From NCBI GenBank assembly GCA_902763505.1, contig CACWSO010000017.1, forward strand, positions 1 to 64,000: a stretch of DNA of 64,000 nucleotides, written 5' to 3'. Shown piece by piece: positions 34,767 to 44,300 of this stretch (positions are counted from its first letter, which is position 1; each line of letters begins with the position of its first letter). Below the pieces are notes generated by a model, which saw only the letters and a program-made list of their open reading frames with translations, was not told the origin of the DNA and did no database searches. This DNA comes from an uncultured Eubacteriales bacterium (GTDB lineage Bacteria > Bacillota > Clostridia > Peptostreptococcales > Anaerovoracaceae). The position numbers and the translations under genes are program-made.

Positions 34767-34834
34767 TGTTAGAATAGGCAAGGTATAAAAATGATTGAAA
34801 GATCATATATGATTTTAGAGGAGGATTTATCGAC

Positions 34835-35668
34835 ATGGAAAAATTGATCATTGCAGCTTGCATCTGCGGCGCAGAAGTTACGAAAGAACACAATCCTGCA
34901 GTACCATACACTGTAGAGGAAATCGTAAGAGAAGCTAAGTCAGCATATGATGCGGGCGCATCAGTTATCCATCTTCACGTAAGAGAAGATGACGGCACAC
35001 CGACACAGTCTCATGAGAGATTCCAGGAATGCATGGATGCCATTTACGAGGTATGCCCTGACGTTATCATTCAGCCTTCCACAGGCGGAGCAGTTGGAAT
35101 GACAGATGAAGAGAGACTGGATTCCACCAACGTTACTCCGACACCGGAATTCGTAACACTCGACTGCGGAACTTGCAACTTCGGCGGAGACGAGATTTTC
35201 GTAAACACTGACAACACAATCATCAACTTTGCGAAGACAATGCAGGAAAAGGGTATGAAGCCGGAACTGGAATGCTTCGACAAGGGTATGCTGGACATCG
35301 TTCTGAAGACAGCAGGCAGAAAGGGATATCTCGATATGCCGATGCACTTCGACTTCGTTCTCGGTGTACAGATGACTGCTACTATCAGAGATCTGTCATT
35401 CTGCGTTGATTCCGTTCCTCCAGGATGCACTTGGACAGGATGCGCTATCGGAAGAGATGCGTTCAAGATCGCTGCGGCATCCATCATTATGGGTGGACAC
35501 TGCAGAATTGGTTTCGAAGATAACCTCTACATGGAAAAGGGAGTTCTTGCAAAGAGCAATGGCGAAATGGTCGCCAAAGTCGTTGAGATGGCGAAGCTCT
35601 TCGGACGTGAAGTCGCAACTCCTGACGAAGCGAGAGAAATCCTGAGCATCCCGCCAAGAAAGAAATAA
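34835..35668 (+). CDS. kce: 3-keto-5-aminohexanoate cleavage enzyme (BKACE family)
   Basis: This 277-residue zinc enzyme is of the BKACE (DUF849) family. The metal pair His46 and His48 lies in VIHLHVRED, and the later block GHCRIGFEDNLYMEKG carries the conserved Glu of this family. Kce condenses acetyl-CoA with a beta-keto acid and releases acetoacetate plus an acyl-CoA; in clostridia it serves lysine fermentation. None of the other lysine-fermentation genes (kamA, kamDE, kdd, kal) is nearby, so the real beta-keto acid could differ. GAGGAGG lies before the ATG. It sits between rapZ and whiA, where yvcK is usual. Confidence 0.88.
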   Translation: MEKLIIAACICGAEVTKEHNPAVPYTVEEIVREAKSAYDAGASVIHLHVREDDGTPTQSHERFQECMDAIYEVCPDVIIQPSTGGAVGMTDEERLDSTNVTPTPEFVTLDCGTCNFGGDEIFVNTDNTIINFAKTMQEKGMKPELECFDKGMLDIVLKTAGRKGYLDMPMHFDFVLGVQMTATIRDLSFCVDSVPPGCTWTGCAIGRDAFKIAAASIIMGGHCRIGFEDNLYMEKGVLAKSNGEMVAKVVEMAKLFGREVATPDEAREILSIPPRKK

Positions 35669-35698
35669 GCAAGAGGGAAAAGACTAAAAGAGAGTAGT

Positions 35699-35732
35699 AT
35701 GCCGGGGAGAGCTCCTTCCCGGCATCATTTTA
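35699..35732 (+). terminator. Probable terminator after kce
   Basis: ATGCCGGG (35699-35706) pairs with CCCGGCAT (35718-35725), followed by CATTTTAA. The T tract is short, so partial read-through to whiA is possible. Confidence 0.6.
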
Positions 35733-35789
35733 ACCTTATTAAGGGCACACGAAGGGAGTGTGCAACTGCTTGTTTGAGGAGATCCCCAC

Positions 35790-36749
35790 ATGTCATATGC
35801 ATCAGAAACAAAAAATGAACTGGCCAGGATAGAACCTGAGAAGAAATGCTGTATGCTGGCGGAAATCGCCGGCTTCATGCGCTTCGCGGGAAGCGTTGGA
35901 TTCGCTGGCAGCGGAAAGTTCCGCATGGTCATGACGACACCGAATCTGGCTGTTGTGCGACACTACAAAAAACTCATCCGAAACTATTTTGATGTGGATA
36001 CGGACATTGAAGTGGGCGCCGGCAGCAGCAATGTACGGGGTCTGAAAGGCGCAAAGGCAAAAGAGTACATCATCCGCATAGGTCCGGAAAACAATTCTGA
36101 AATGATTTTGCGTGAAATGGGCATCCTGATTGTCCGCGAGGGATTGAACACCTTGAGCGACGGCATCTATGACGGGCTCATCCGCACAAAGTGCTGCCGC
36201 AAATCCTATCTGCGCGGAGCCTTTCTCGGAGCGGGTACAGTAAACAATCCAGACAGCAGTCACCACTTCGAGATCAGCACTTCTTCGGAAATCTGTGCAA
36301 AAGATCTCAGAAGGCTGATGAATACCTTTGTTGATATCAATGCCCGGATCGTAGAACGGAAAACCGGATACGGTGTGTATTTGAAAGCGCGCGATCAGAT
36401 TGCGGATACGCTGGCTATTATGGGCGCCAGCAAAACCTATTTCGACTATCAGGATAAGATTATCAGGAAAGATACGATTTCGGCTGCCAGGAAAATTGAA
36501 CAGCTGGATCTGGTCAACATGGATAAATCTATACACGCAGCGGAGCGTCAAATCACAGATATCAAACGCATTGCAGAGAAACGAGGACTGAAGAGTCTTT
36601 CACCGAAGCTCAGTGAAATCGCGGTCCTGCGACTCGAGAATCCGGATCTCAGCATTGAAGAACTGGGGCAGCTTGTGTCTCCGCCGCTGAGCAAATCCGG
36701 CGTGAACAACAGACTGCGGCGCATCAGTGAGATTGCGAAAGGATTATGA
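35790..36749 (+). CDS. whiA: WhiA sporulation/cell-division regulator
   Basis: This 319-residue protein has the WhiA signature: the start SYASETKNELARIE, homing-endonuclease-like (LAGLIDADG-type) halves with RGAFLGAGTVNNP, and a C-terminal helix-turn-helix ending LSKSGVNNRLRRI. It binds DNA and, in Gram-positives, influences division and chromosome segregation. The predicted stop overlaps the rlmD start by 4 bases, so the two are coupled. yvcK, the usual neighbour, is not present in this window. Confidence 0.95.
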   Translation: MSYASETKNELARIEPEKKCCMLAEIAGFMRFAGSVGFAGSGKFRMVMTTPNLAVVRHYKKLIRNYFDVDTDIEVGAGSSNVRGLKGAKAKEYIIRIGPENNSEMILREMGILIVREGLNTLSDGIYDGLIRTKCCRKSYLRGAFLGAGTVNNPDSSHHFEISTSSEICAKDLRRLMNTFVDINARIVERKTGYGVYLKARDQIADTLAIMGASKTYFDYQDKIIRKDTISAARKIEQLDLVNMDKSIHAAERQITDIKRIAEKRGLKSLSPKLSEIAVLRLENPDLSIEELGQLVSPPLSKSGVNNRLRRISEIAKGL

Positions 36750-38254
36750 TGGAAAAAGGACAAATCGTGGAACTGACAATTGAAGATATCAGCACGGAAG
36801 GCCAGGGAATCGGCAGGACTGAAGATGGAATGGTTGTCTTCGTGCAGGGAGCATTTCCAGGCGACCTGGCCAGTGTCGAACTGACCAAAGTGAAGAAAAA
36901 TTATGCCATCGGAAGAGCCGTGGAGTTTTTGCATGTGTCAGAATTCCGCCGCGATGAGGAATGGTGCCCGTATCAGAATCAGTGCGGCGGCTGCCCGTAT
37001 GGCAGATTGGAATACAGCAAGCAGCTCGAGGTCAAAGAAAACCAGGTCAGAAACCGTCTTGCACGCATCTCAGGAATTGAGCCAAAGATGCAGCCAATCG
37101 TCGGCATGGATGGTATGTATGATGCAATCGCGGAACGATACAGAAATAAAGCCGTAATGAAAATCTCAACCGGCGGGCTGATGACGAAAAAAGGAGGCAT
37201 ACAGGTTCCTGTTCACGAGCCACGCATCGGGTTTTTACCGCCGAAATCCCACGAAGTGACGGACTGCCGGGACTGCCGTTTGCAGATCGGTACAGCCATG
37301 GCGGCTGCAGAAGCGACGCGCCGGTTTATGGAGGAGGACCACATTTGTTCCTACGACGATCGCTGGGATAAGGGCCTCATGAAGCAGATGACCGTACGTA
37401 CTGCATTTGGGACAGGCGAGGTTATGGTCATTTACGACATCAGCGGCAAGGGCATTCCGAATGCGGCGAAACTCGTGGAATATCTGGATGATGCAGTATA
37501 CGAAGCCGGCGGCTCACTGGAAAGTGTTGTCATCAGAAATGGTAAAAAGACAGAAACCATCGCAGGCAAAAATACCATCACTGATATTGTGGTGATTGAT
37601 GATTCGTCGGATGGCGGGGCATCTACTGACGAGATGCCCGTCCGCGAGTTGACATTTGAGATATCAGCAAATTCTTTCTACCAAGTAAACCACGATCAGA
37701 TGGAAAAACTATACGGTATCGTGCGCCGATATTGCGTTTCAGTCTGCAGCATGCGTGAGAGTGACACTGCATGCGAGAACGGCAGGGAATCTGGTCCGAA
37801 CGTGTTGGATCTGTACTGCGGCACGGGAACCATAGGCTTATGTATCGCAGATTTGGCGAACCACGTTCACGGCATCGAAATCGTGAAAGACGCCGTGCTT
37901 GACGCCAATCGGAATGCGACAATTAACGGCATCGTAAATGCGACCTTCACATGCGGCAAGGCGGAAGAATTGATCCCGCAGTGGGCTGCGGAAGGAAGAG
38001 AAGAAGCACAGGCGGATATCGCTATACTGGATCCGCCGCGCGCCGGCTGTAAACCGGAGTTGCTGCACACGATTGCAGAGGCATCGATACCGGCTGTGAT
38101 ATATGTGTCCTGCGATCCGGCGACACTGGCGCGGGATGTGAAGCTTTTGCATGAAGCAGGGTATGAGCTTGTGGAAGCGACGCCTGTGGACATGTTCCCG
38201 AACAGCAGTCACGTCGAGACCGTGGCATTAATACAAAAAAGAAAAAGCAATTAA
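36746..38254 (+). CDS. rlmD: 23S rRNA (uracil-5-)-methyltransferase RlmD/RumA type
   Basis: This 502-residue enzyme starts with a TRAM domain (about 1-60). Fe-S cysteines Cys74, Cys80 and Cys83 lie in WCPYQNQCGGCPYG with a fourth in the DCRDCRLQ block, and the SAM site is LDLYCGTGTIGL. Near the C-terminus are DPPRAGCK and the catalytic Cys in YVSCDPATLARD. It methylates a uracil C5 of 23S rRNA. Two insertions of Ser/Asp/Glu-rich sequence (about 278-300 and 333-352) lengthen it beyond the usual 450. The last codons are followed at once by ICE-like DNA, and rlmD 3' ends are known ICE insertion sites in other Gram-positives. Confidence 0.93.
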   Translation: MMEKGQIVELTIEDISTEGQGIGRTEDGMVVFVQGAFPGDLASVELTKVKKNYAIGRAVEFLHVSEFRRDEEWCPYQNQCGGCPYGRLEYSKQLEVKENQVRNRLARISGIEPKMQPIVGMDGMYDAIAERYRNKAVMKISTGGLMTKKGGIQVPVHEPRIGFLPPKSHEVTDCRDCRLQIGTAMAAAEATRRFMEEDHICSYDDRWDKGLMKQMTVRTAFGTGEVMVIYDISGKGIPNAAKLVEYLDDAVYEAGGSLESVVIRNGKKTETIAGKNTITDIVVIDDSSDGGASTDEMPVRELTFEISANSFYQVNHDQMEKLYGIVRRYCVSVCSMRESDTACENGRESGPNVLDLYCGTGTIGLCIADLANHVHGIEIVKDAVLDANRNATINGIVNATFTCGKAEELIPQWAAEGREEAQADIAILDPPRAGCKPELLHTIAEASIPAVIYVSCDPATLARDVKLLHEAGYELVEATPVDMFPNSSHVETVALIQKRKSN

Positions 38255-38255
38255 T

Positions 38256-38271
38256 CGTTGAAATTTCAACG
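38256..38271. repeat. 16-bp perfect palindrome after rlmD
   Basis: CGTTGAAATTTCAACG is perfectly self-complementary and begins one base after the rlmD stop codon, exactly at the proposed ICE boundary. It could be a recombinase binding site or a weak transcription stop. Confidence 0.8.
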
Positions 38272-38347
38272 AATTTCGAGAATTGTATAAGATGAGGAAA
38301 AGCGACAAAATACTGACCTATGAGGACTTTTTTAAGGTAGGCGAGTT

Positions 38348-38383
38348 CGGTGAATACAACACCTCGTATCCGGTGAATACAAC
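38348..38383 (+). repeat. 13-bp direct repeats near the ICE left end
   Basis: CGGTGAATACAAC occurs at 38348-38360 and 38371-38383, 23 bases apart. Short direct repeats just inside an ICE end are typical of arm-type integrase binding sites; no integrase is in the window to test this against. Confidence 0.6.
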
Positions 38384-38485
38384 GTTTTTATGTGTTTTTG
38401 AAATGATAGCGCGGTTCGCATAATTGTGGATCGCGTTTTTGTTATGTATACTGCAGAAAAGGGATTGGATAAAGGAGGTGCAGTT

Positions 38486-38626
38486 ATGTCAAAGACGAAA
38501 TACCGATTCACATATGACGAGGTTAGGGTCATCGTACTGGCTCTGGTAGAACTGAAGAACCAGCTGATCCAGGAAGGAAGATATACCGATCCTATTGATG
38601 AGCTTTTAGTGAAGTTTGTCGATTAA
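38486..38626 (+). CDS. Small ICE protein, paralogue of 56366-56563
   Basis: This 46-residue protein starts at 38486 after AAAGGAGGTG. Its core NQLIQEGRYTDPIDELLVK closely matches TQLIREERPTDPVDELIMK in the 65-residue ICE protein at 56366. The family is unknown to me. It is predicted to be helical and may be a small regulator or a structural accessory of the element. Confidence 0.7.
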   Translation: MSKTKYRFTYDEVRVIVLALVELKNQLIQEGRYTDPIDELLVKFVD

Positions 38627-38720
38627 AATCCTTTTCCCTGGATGCCGAAATACATTGCTCTGCATGCAAATGCGGAGCTTTTGTTATTTCGGAACACCTA
38701 ATAAGGAGAAAGGAAGTGTT

Positions 38721-39302
38721 ATGGCAACTACAAAAGAAACAATGAAAGTTATTGCAGGAGGAGTCAACAAGAAGGAAGAATCGGAAGTGATAATGGACGG
38801 TAGGGTTATTGCTGTTGAAATGTCAGATGAGTTGGCAGAAGTCTTTGAAGGGCTGGTTGAGGCACTAATATCAAAATGTGAAGATGAAAATGCGGAGAGG
38901 TCTGAGAACGATCGGAATAACATGGACCGAGAAGACGATGGCTATTTCATGAAGGTGGAAGAGCTGGCTGCATTAGTAGGCGTCTGGCAGGCAATTCGTG
39001 CAGCAGAAAACATGGTTATTATTCTTGAGAATGTGAATAAAGAATCAGCGTTATCTATTGTAAAGCGTTTTGATGAGGCAGATCCAAAAGCTCTTATTTC
39101 CATGTTAAAAGTGTTGTTTCTCAGCCACGGAATGAATGCGGCAGCGGATGAATTAACATTCCTGAATATTATTATTGAGCATTGGGGAGACACGATGTTT
39201 TATTTTCGGGATGCTTTTTTTGAAACAGATCAAATAGGTTGGTATTCTATGGAGAACCTGCTCAAGGAAAATACCAAGGAGCAGAATAACCGGCTAAATT
39301 AG
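38721..39302 (+). CDS. Hypothetical ICE protein
   Basis: This 193-residue, acidic, helical protein of unknown family has its start at 38721 set by AAGGAG about 12 bases upstream; the frame further upstream is not supported. The middle has Asp/Glu/Asn-rich linkers (AERSENDRNN). It lies directly before parA and may form part of the left-end maintenance operon. Confidence 0.65.
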   Translation: MATTKETMKVIAGGVNKKEESEVIMDGRVIAVEMSDELAEVFEGLVEALISKCEDENAERSENDRNNMDREDDGYFMKVEELAALVGVWQAIRAAENMVIILENVNKESALSIVKRFDEADPKALISMLKVLFLSHGMNAAADELTFLNIIIEHWGDTMFYFRDAFFETDQIGWYSMENLLKENTKEQNNRLN

Positions 39303-39311
39303 GAGGACTGT

Positions 39312-40092
39312 ATGAGTGAATGTAAGACAATCGCAATATGTAATCAGAAAGGTGGGGTCGGAAAGACCACCACCGCTGTGAACCTGGGCGCTGGGCTGGT
39401 TAGAGCAGGCAGACGTGTTTTGCTTGTAGACTGCGATCCGCAGGGAGATCTGACGCAGTCGCTTGGATATCAGGCAGACGAACTGGATCGGTCTCTTGGT
39501 AGCCTGATGTATCTTGCAACACAGGACAGTATGCCCAGTGTAAAAGACACCATCCTGCATCATGAGGAAGGCATGGATGTACTGCCTTCCAATCTGGATC
39601 TGTCATCCATGGAGAGCCAGCTGGTGAACGCCATGAGCAGGGAGAAACTGCTTTCAGGATTGTTCTCCGTCTCTTGGTATGATCACGATCAATGCACTGA
39701 CGGCAGCAGACAACGTGATCATTCCGGTACAGACCCAGTATCTGCCGGCAAAGGGCATGACGCAGCTTCTGCGCAGTATCAATATGGTCAGGACGCATAC
39801 GAATGAGCATCTGAAGATCGGCGGTATCGTTATGACACTGGTGGACGGCAGGACGAATCTGGCCAAGGAAGTCATCAGTACCATCCGCACCAACTACGGG
39901 ATGTCGATCAGGATCTTCGATGCTCAGATCCCGGTCGCTGTGAAGGCGGCGGAAGCGGCAAAGGAAGGCAAAAGTATCTTTTCCTATGACGCAAACTCCC
40001 GTCCGGCGCTGGCATATGAGAAACTGACGAAGGAGGTGATGAAGGATGCCGAGAGAGAAAGAAAGCACAATAAAGCTACCGTCACTCGATGA
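39312..40092 (+). pseudogene. ParA-type ATPase, broken by deletion and frameshift
   Basis: The 5' part encodes a normal ParA start with the deviant Walker [18 protein letters not shown] and VDCDPQGDL. The frame then leaves homology near 39670. The family sequence resumes in the +1 frame with [21 protein letters not shown] and runs to 40092. Compared with intact ParA proteins about 14 residues are missing at the join, including the conserved segment with the Asp before CMPSLG. The gene is therefore a pseudogene in this copy, unless the join is a sequencing error. ParB begins at 40046, overlapping the 3' end, so the operon layout is otherwise intact. Confidence 0.8.
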
Positions 40093-40990
40093 TCTGTTTT
40101 CCTCACAGGAAGAGCGGGACGATGCGAGACTGAAACGGATCCATGAGATCCCATTGGACCAGATTGACCCGTTCCCGGATCATCCATATAAGGTCCGAGA
40201 TGACGAGGAGATGATGGCGCTTGTAGAATCTGTGAAAGAAAACGGAGTTATTACACCGGCGACCGTCCGGAAGAAGGAAGATGGTCGGTATGAGCTTCTG
40301 TCAGGACACCGCAGGATGCGTGCGTGCATGATAAACGGGATCAACACCCTGCGCTGTGAAGTCGTGGATATGGACCGCGATGAGGCGACCATTTTCATGG
40401 TGGAGTCCAATATCCACAGAAACACTGTGCTCCCAAGTGAGAAGGCCTTTGCGTATAAAATGAGATTGGAGGCAATGAAACGGATACCAGGGAGACCAAG
40501 AAAAAATGAGTCGCCACTGGCGACGAATTTCGGAAGGTCAGATGTTGAGTTAGGTGCAGAGGTGGGAGAGAGTAAAGATCAAGTACGTAGATATATCCGT
40601 CTCACAGAACTGATTCCGGAACTCTTGACGCTGGTCGATGAGAAGAAGATCGCCATGCGGCCTGCTGTTGAGATATCCTATCTTCCGAAAGAACTGCAGG
40701 AGATCCTCGCGGACTGCATCGAAATGGAACAGTGTACGCCATCACACGCCCAGACCATCCGAATGAGAAAACTGCTGGATAAGGGTAAACTTACGTCAGA
40801 CGCCATCGAAACGATCATGCTGGAAGAAAAACCGAACCAGAAGGAGCGGATCGTGCTTAGGGGAGAGCGATTCAAAGAGCTGTTCCCACCGGAACTGCCG
40901 CCTGCAAAACGTGAGGACTATGTGGCAGCAGCCATGGAATACTATAGCAGGCACAGAGCAAAGCAGAAGAACAGGGATGATGCAAGGTAG
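40046..40990 (+). CDS. ParB/Spo0J-family partition protein
   Basis: This 314-residue protein has a ParB/Srx N-terminal domain (PLDQIDPFPDHPYKV, LLSGHRRMRA, ESNIHRNTVLPSEKAFAYKM) and a central helix-turn-helix region ending YIRLTELIPELL. ICE-borne ParB proteins help keep the excised circle in the cell. The start lies inside the 3' end of the parA pseudogene. Because parA is broken, its partition role may be lost, although ParB can also act in gene regulation. Confidence 0.9.
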   Translation: MPREKESTIKLPSLDDLFSSQEERDDARLKRIHEIPLDQIDPFPDHPYKVRDDEEMMALVESVKENGVITPATVRKKEDGRYELLSGHRRMRACMINGINTLRCEVVDMDRDEATIFMVESNIHRNTVLPSEKAFAYKMRLEAMKRIPGRPRKNESPLATNFGRSDVELGAEVGESKDQVRRYIRLTELIPELLTLVDEKKIAMRPAVEISYLPKELQEILADCIEMEQCTPSHAQTIRMRKLLDKGKLTSDAIETIMLEEKPNQKERIVLRGERFKELFPPELPPAKREDYVAAAMEYYSRHRAKQKNRDDAR

Positions 40991-41107
40991 GCGAATCACA
41001 GTGGGAGCACGGATTCCTGATCCTTCCCTATAACCCAACCTGCTTAAACAACCAGTACTTACTGAAAAAGAGAATATAACTAAGACAATTCAACAAAGGC
41101 AATACGA

Positions 41108-41132
41108 ACGTCGGAGAGATCCGGCGTTTTTT
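41108..41132 (+). terminator. Terminator after parB
   Basis: ACGTCGG (41108-41114) pairs with CCGGCGT (41121-41127), with one T-G pair, followed by T6. It separates the partition genes from the surface-protein genes. Confidence 0.75.
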
Positions 41133-41152
41133 GTTTGCCGGAAAGGGGAAGC

Positions 41153-41314
41153 ATGAAAGAGAAAAGAGAAAACGAAGAAAACATCATCTGCAGATGCGAC
41201 GACGGCATCTATGTAGCGCTGTCAGAGGAAGCGGCGTCCCGGATCGCCTGGGTCCTGACCGGAGCCATCGGCGTCCTGACCCTGCCGTTCATCATTCTGG
41301 CAGTCATGATCTGA
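41153..41314 (+). CDS. Small single-pass membrane protein
   Basis: This 53-residue reading frame starts at an ATG at 41153 with GGGGA upstream. The first half is charged with a CRC pair; the last 23 residues form one hydrophobic helix (WVLTGAIGVLTLPFIILAVMI). The next gene follows after 14 bases with its own AGAGGAGG site. It may assist the surface protein. The family is unknown. Confidence 0.6.
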   Translation: MKEKRENEENIICRCDDGIYVALSEEAASRIAWVLTGAIGVLTLPFIILAVMI

Positions 41315-41328
41315 GAGAGGAGGAACCA

Positions 41329-44300
41329 ATGACAGATTACGTAAGAAACAACAAAACGAAACGGATCCTGACCATGGGAATCGCCGTCCTCATGGTCTTC
41401 AGCCTGCTTGTGCCGCTGATTACGGATCCATCCTACGCTGCCTTCACAGGTAAGAAGGGCAGCAAGTACACTGTATGGGACGGCGGACAGATCACATACG
41501 GTTCCGGAAACGGCGGGTACAGCAACTCCAGAAAGTGCGATCTGGACGATGACCTGGGCACCCGTTATTCCTACTGCGTGCAGCCGTCCAAGGCGTCACC
41601 GGGGACAGGCACTGTGACCGTAGATAAGGTCATCACAGACGACAACGACACAGGCAAATGGAACGCCCTGAGAAACGTCGTCTATTACTCACCGTCCTAT
41701 CCCGGCTACGAAAACAACGTGAAGAACGTCAAGGAGACCTATTACACCGGTAACTTCAGCAAGGACTGGGGCATCGCGCACCTGGCTCTGTCATATATCT
41801 ACGCCGGAAGACCGTCTGATATGGCGACATGGGGCGGAACCCACGCATCCGATCTCGGAGAGGTCTGGACAAAGGCGAAGAGACTGGGCGATGCTCTCTG
41901 GACGCCTGATTCCGCAAAGGATGATGCTGTCCCCGACAGCTTCAAGGTGTTCATCTGCTATATGTCCGGCGTACAGGACATGATCGTCGGATATCTGGAA
42001 GCACCGGGCCATATCAACATGAAAAAGGCAAGCAACCGCACCAGCATCACAAACGGAAACGCCTGCTACAGCATCAAAGGTGCAGTCTATACCGTCTATG
42101 ACTCTGACGGAAAGTCCGTTGGGACGCTGACTGTCAAGGAAGACGGAACCAGCAACACCATCGATGTACCGGAAGGAACCTACACGGTCAAGGAAACGAC
42201 AGCGCCTCCGGGATACGCCAAGGACACGTCGACTTATACCGTGAACGTGGAATCTGATGAGACCACGACCTTCACAGCTAAGGAAGAACCGATCACAGAC
42301 CTTGTGAACCTGCTTCTGACCAAGAATCCTGCAGGTTATCCCCATGACCATGGTGAAGGTGACGCAACGCTTGCGGGAGCTATATTCAAGTTCAGTTATT
42401 ATGACGGGCAGTACAGCACTGCATCAGCTGCGGAAGGCTCTGGCAGCGCGACTGCCACATGGCATCTTGTAACAGACGCAAAAGGAAAGATCAATGGTCA
42501 GTCTCCGGTTACAGCAGAGGGCAAGACCAATTCCGCCTTCTACAAGGATAAAGACGGCAAGATCTGCTATCCGCTGGGGACTTATGTCATCCAGGAAGTA
42601 ACACCGTCAACAGGCTATCTTCTCAATAGCGAAAAGCTCGTCGTCCACATTACAGAGGATGGCACAGACAATCTCCATGTGAAGACCTACAATGAGTCCG
42701 TCAAAGGAGATGAAACGATCATCCGCGGCGGCGTGAAGCTGTCCAAGATCGACAATGACCTGGATGAAGCCTATGCGCAAGGCGACGCCACGCTGGAAGG
42801 TGCAGAGTTCACCATCTACAACAAATCAAAGGAATCCATCATGGTGAACGGCAAGGAGATCGCGGTTGACGGCGCTGCCCTTGTGATCACAACGAACGCA
42901 GAGGGCATTGCGACATCCGCGCAGAAAGTCCTGCCATATGGATCCTATCTGGTGAAAGAGACCAAGCCGAGCAAGGGATATCTCCTCAATGAGAAGTGGT
43001 CCAGAGCGTTCCGTATCCGCACTGATGGTGAAATGGTCGATCTGACTGCGGATAAGGTCAGAGAAGCCGTGGAAAGAGGCGGCGTGCAGATCATCAAGCG
43101 CGATAAGGAGCTGAAGAAGTCCGAAGCACTTGGCGGGGCAACTCTGAACGGCATCGTCATGACTATCAAGAATGTCTCCGGACATGATGTAGTCGTCAGA
43201 AAGGATCTGGACAATAAGACTGACAAAATTAACTGGAAGGAGCTGAAGTCCAGGAAAGAACTCTTCGAGGCAGGAACCATCAAAAGAGTGAAGTCTGGAG
43301 AGGACGTAGGAAAGATCACGGTCCACTGGAATGCAGACAAGAAAGCCTACACGGCTGAGACTCTCAGTGATGATCTCCCATACGGTACGTACACCATCCG
43401 TGAATCCAAGACCAACGATACCTATCAGAGAACCGATAAGACAGAGCACATGTTTGAAGTCAGAGAGGATGGCACCATCTATTCCTATGACGATGGAAGC
43501 AATGAAGCACCGCTGACATTTGATAACTATGTGTACCGCTCTGACGTGCAGGGCACCAAGATCGGCGACGGCGATTCCAGGCGATTCAGCTTCGTACCGT
43601 TCAAGATCATCAGCGTGACTAACAATGAGACCCATGTGGTCGTGACGGACAAGAACGGCTTCTTCTCCACAAAAGACAGAAGGACTGCAGGAGATCTGGA
43701 TGAGGATGAGGATGCGGATACTGCGAGAGTCCAGAATCCGTTCGATGACCTGCTTAAGGCAAAGGAAATCAAAGCCGCTGACCTTCAGAAGAGGGCGCAG
43801 CAGATCCTGCAGGGCGTATGGTTCGGTACCGGCGAGTTCGGTAGCACTGCTGAGATGAACAACAAGTTTGGAGCACTCCCGTACGATTCCTATATCCTGG
43901 AGGAGATGCCCTGCGAAACGAACGAAGGATATATTCTGCAGAAGTTCTATTTCACTGTAGATCAGAAGTCCCAGAACGGATTCGTGGACCTGGAGACCAT
44001 CACGGACGATGTGCCGGAGATCGGAACGACCGCCGCTGTAAACGGCGAAAACGCCAATATCACGCCGGATAAGCAGATTACACTCATTGACACCATCGAG
44101 TACAAAAACCTCGTCAGAGGGCAGAAATATGTCGCTAAGGGCCGTCTTGTAGATAAGAAGACGGGAGAAATCATCAAGGATGCAGCCGGCAAGGAGATCA
44201 CCTCCGAAAAAGAATTCACAGCCCACTTCTCAAATGGCAAGGTAAAGGTCGAATTCAGCTTTGACGGAAGCCTGATGTACGGCAAAGACACCGTTGTCTT

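Noticed and set aside
39660..39690. Programmed frameshift in parA
   Set aside because: There is no slippery heptamer or pseudoknot, and about 14 conserved residues are missing at the join, so a deletion is more likely.
42826..44226. 466-residue minus-strand open frame inside the surface protein gene
   Set aside because: It is the antisense shadow of a GC-rich repeat gene, with no ribosome site and no recognisable domains.
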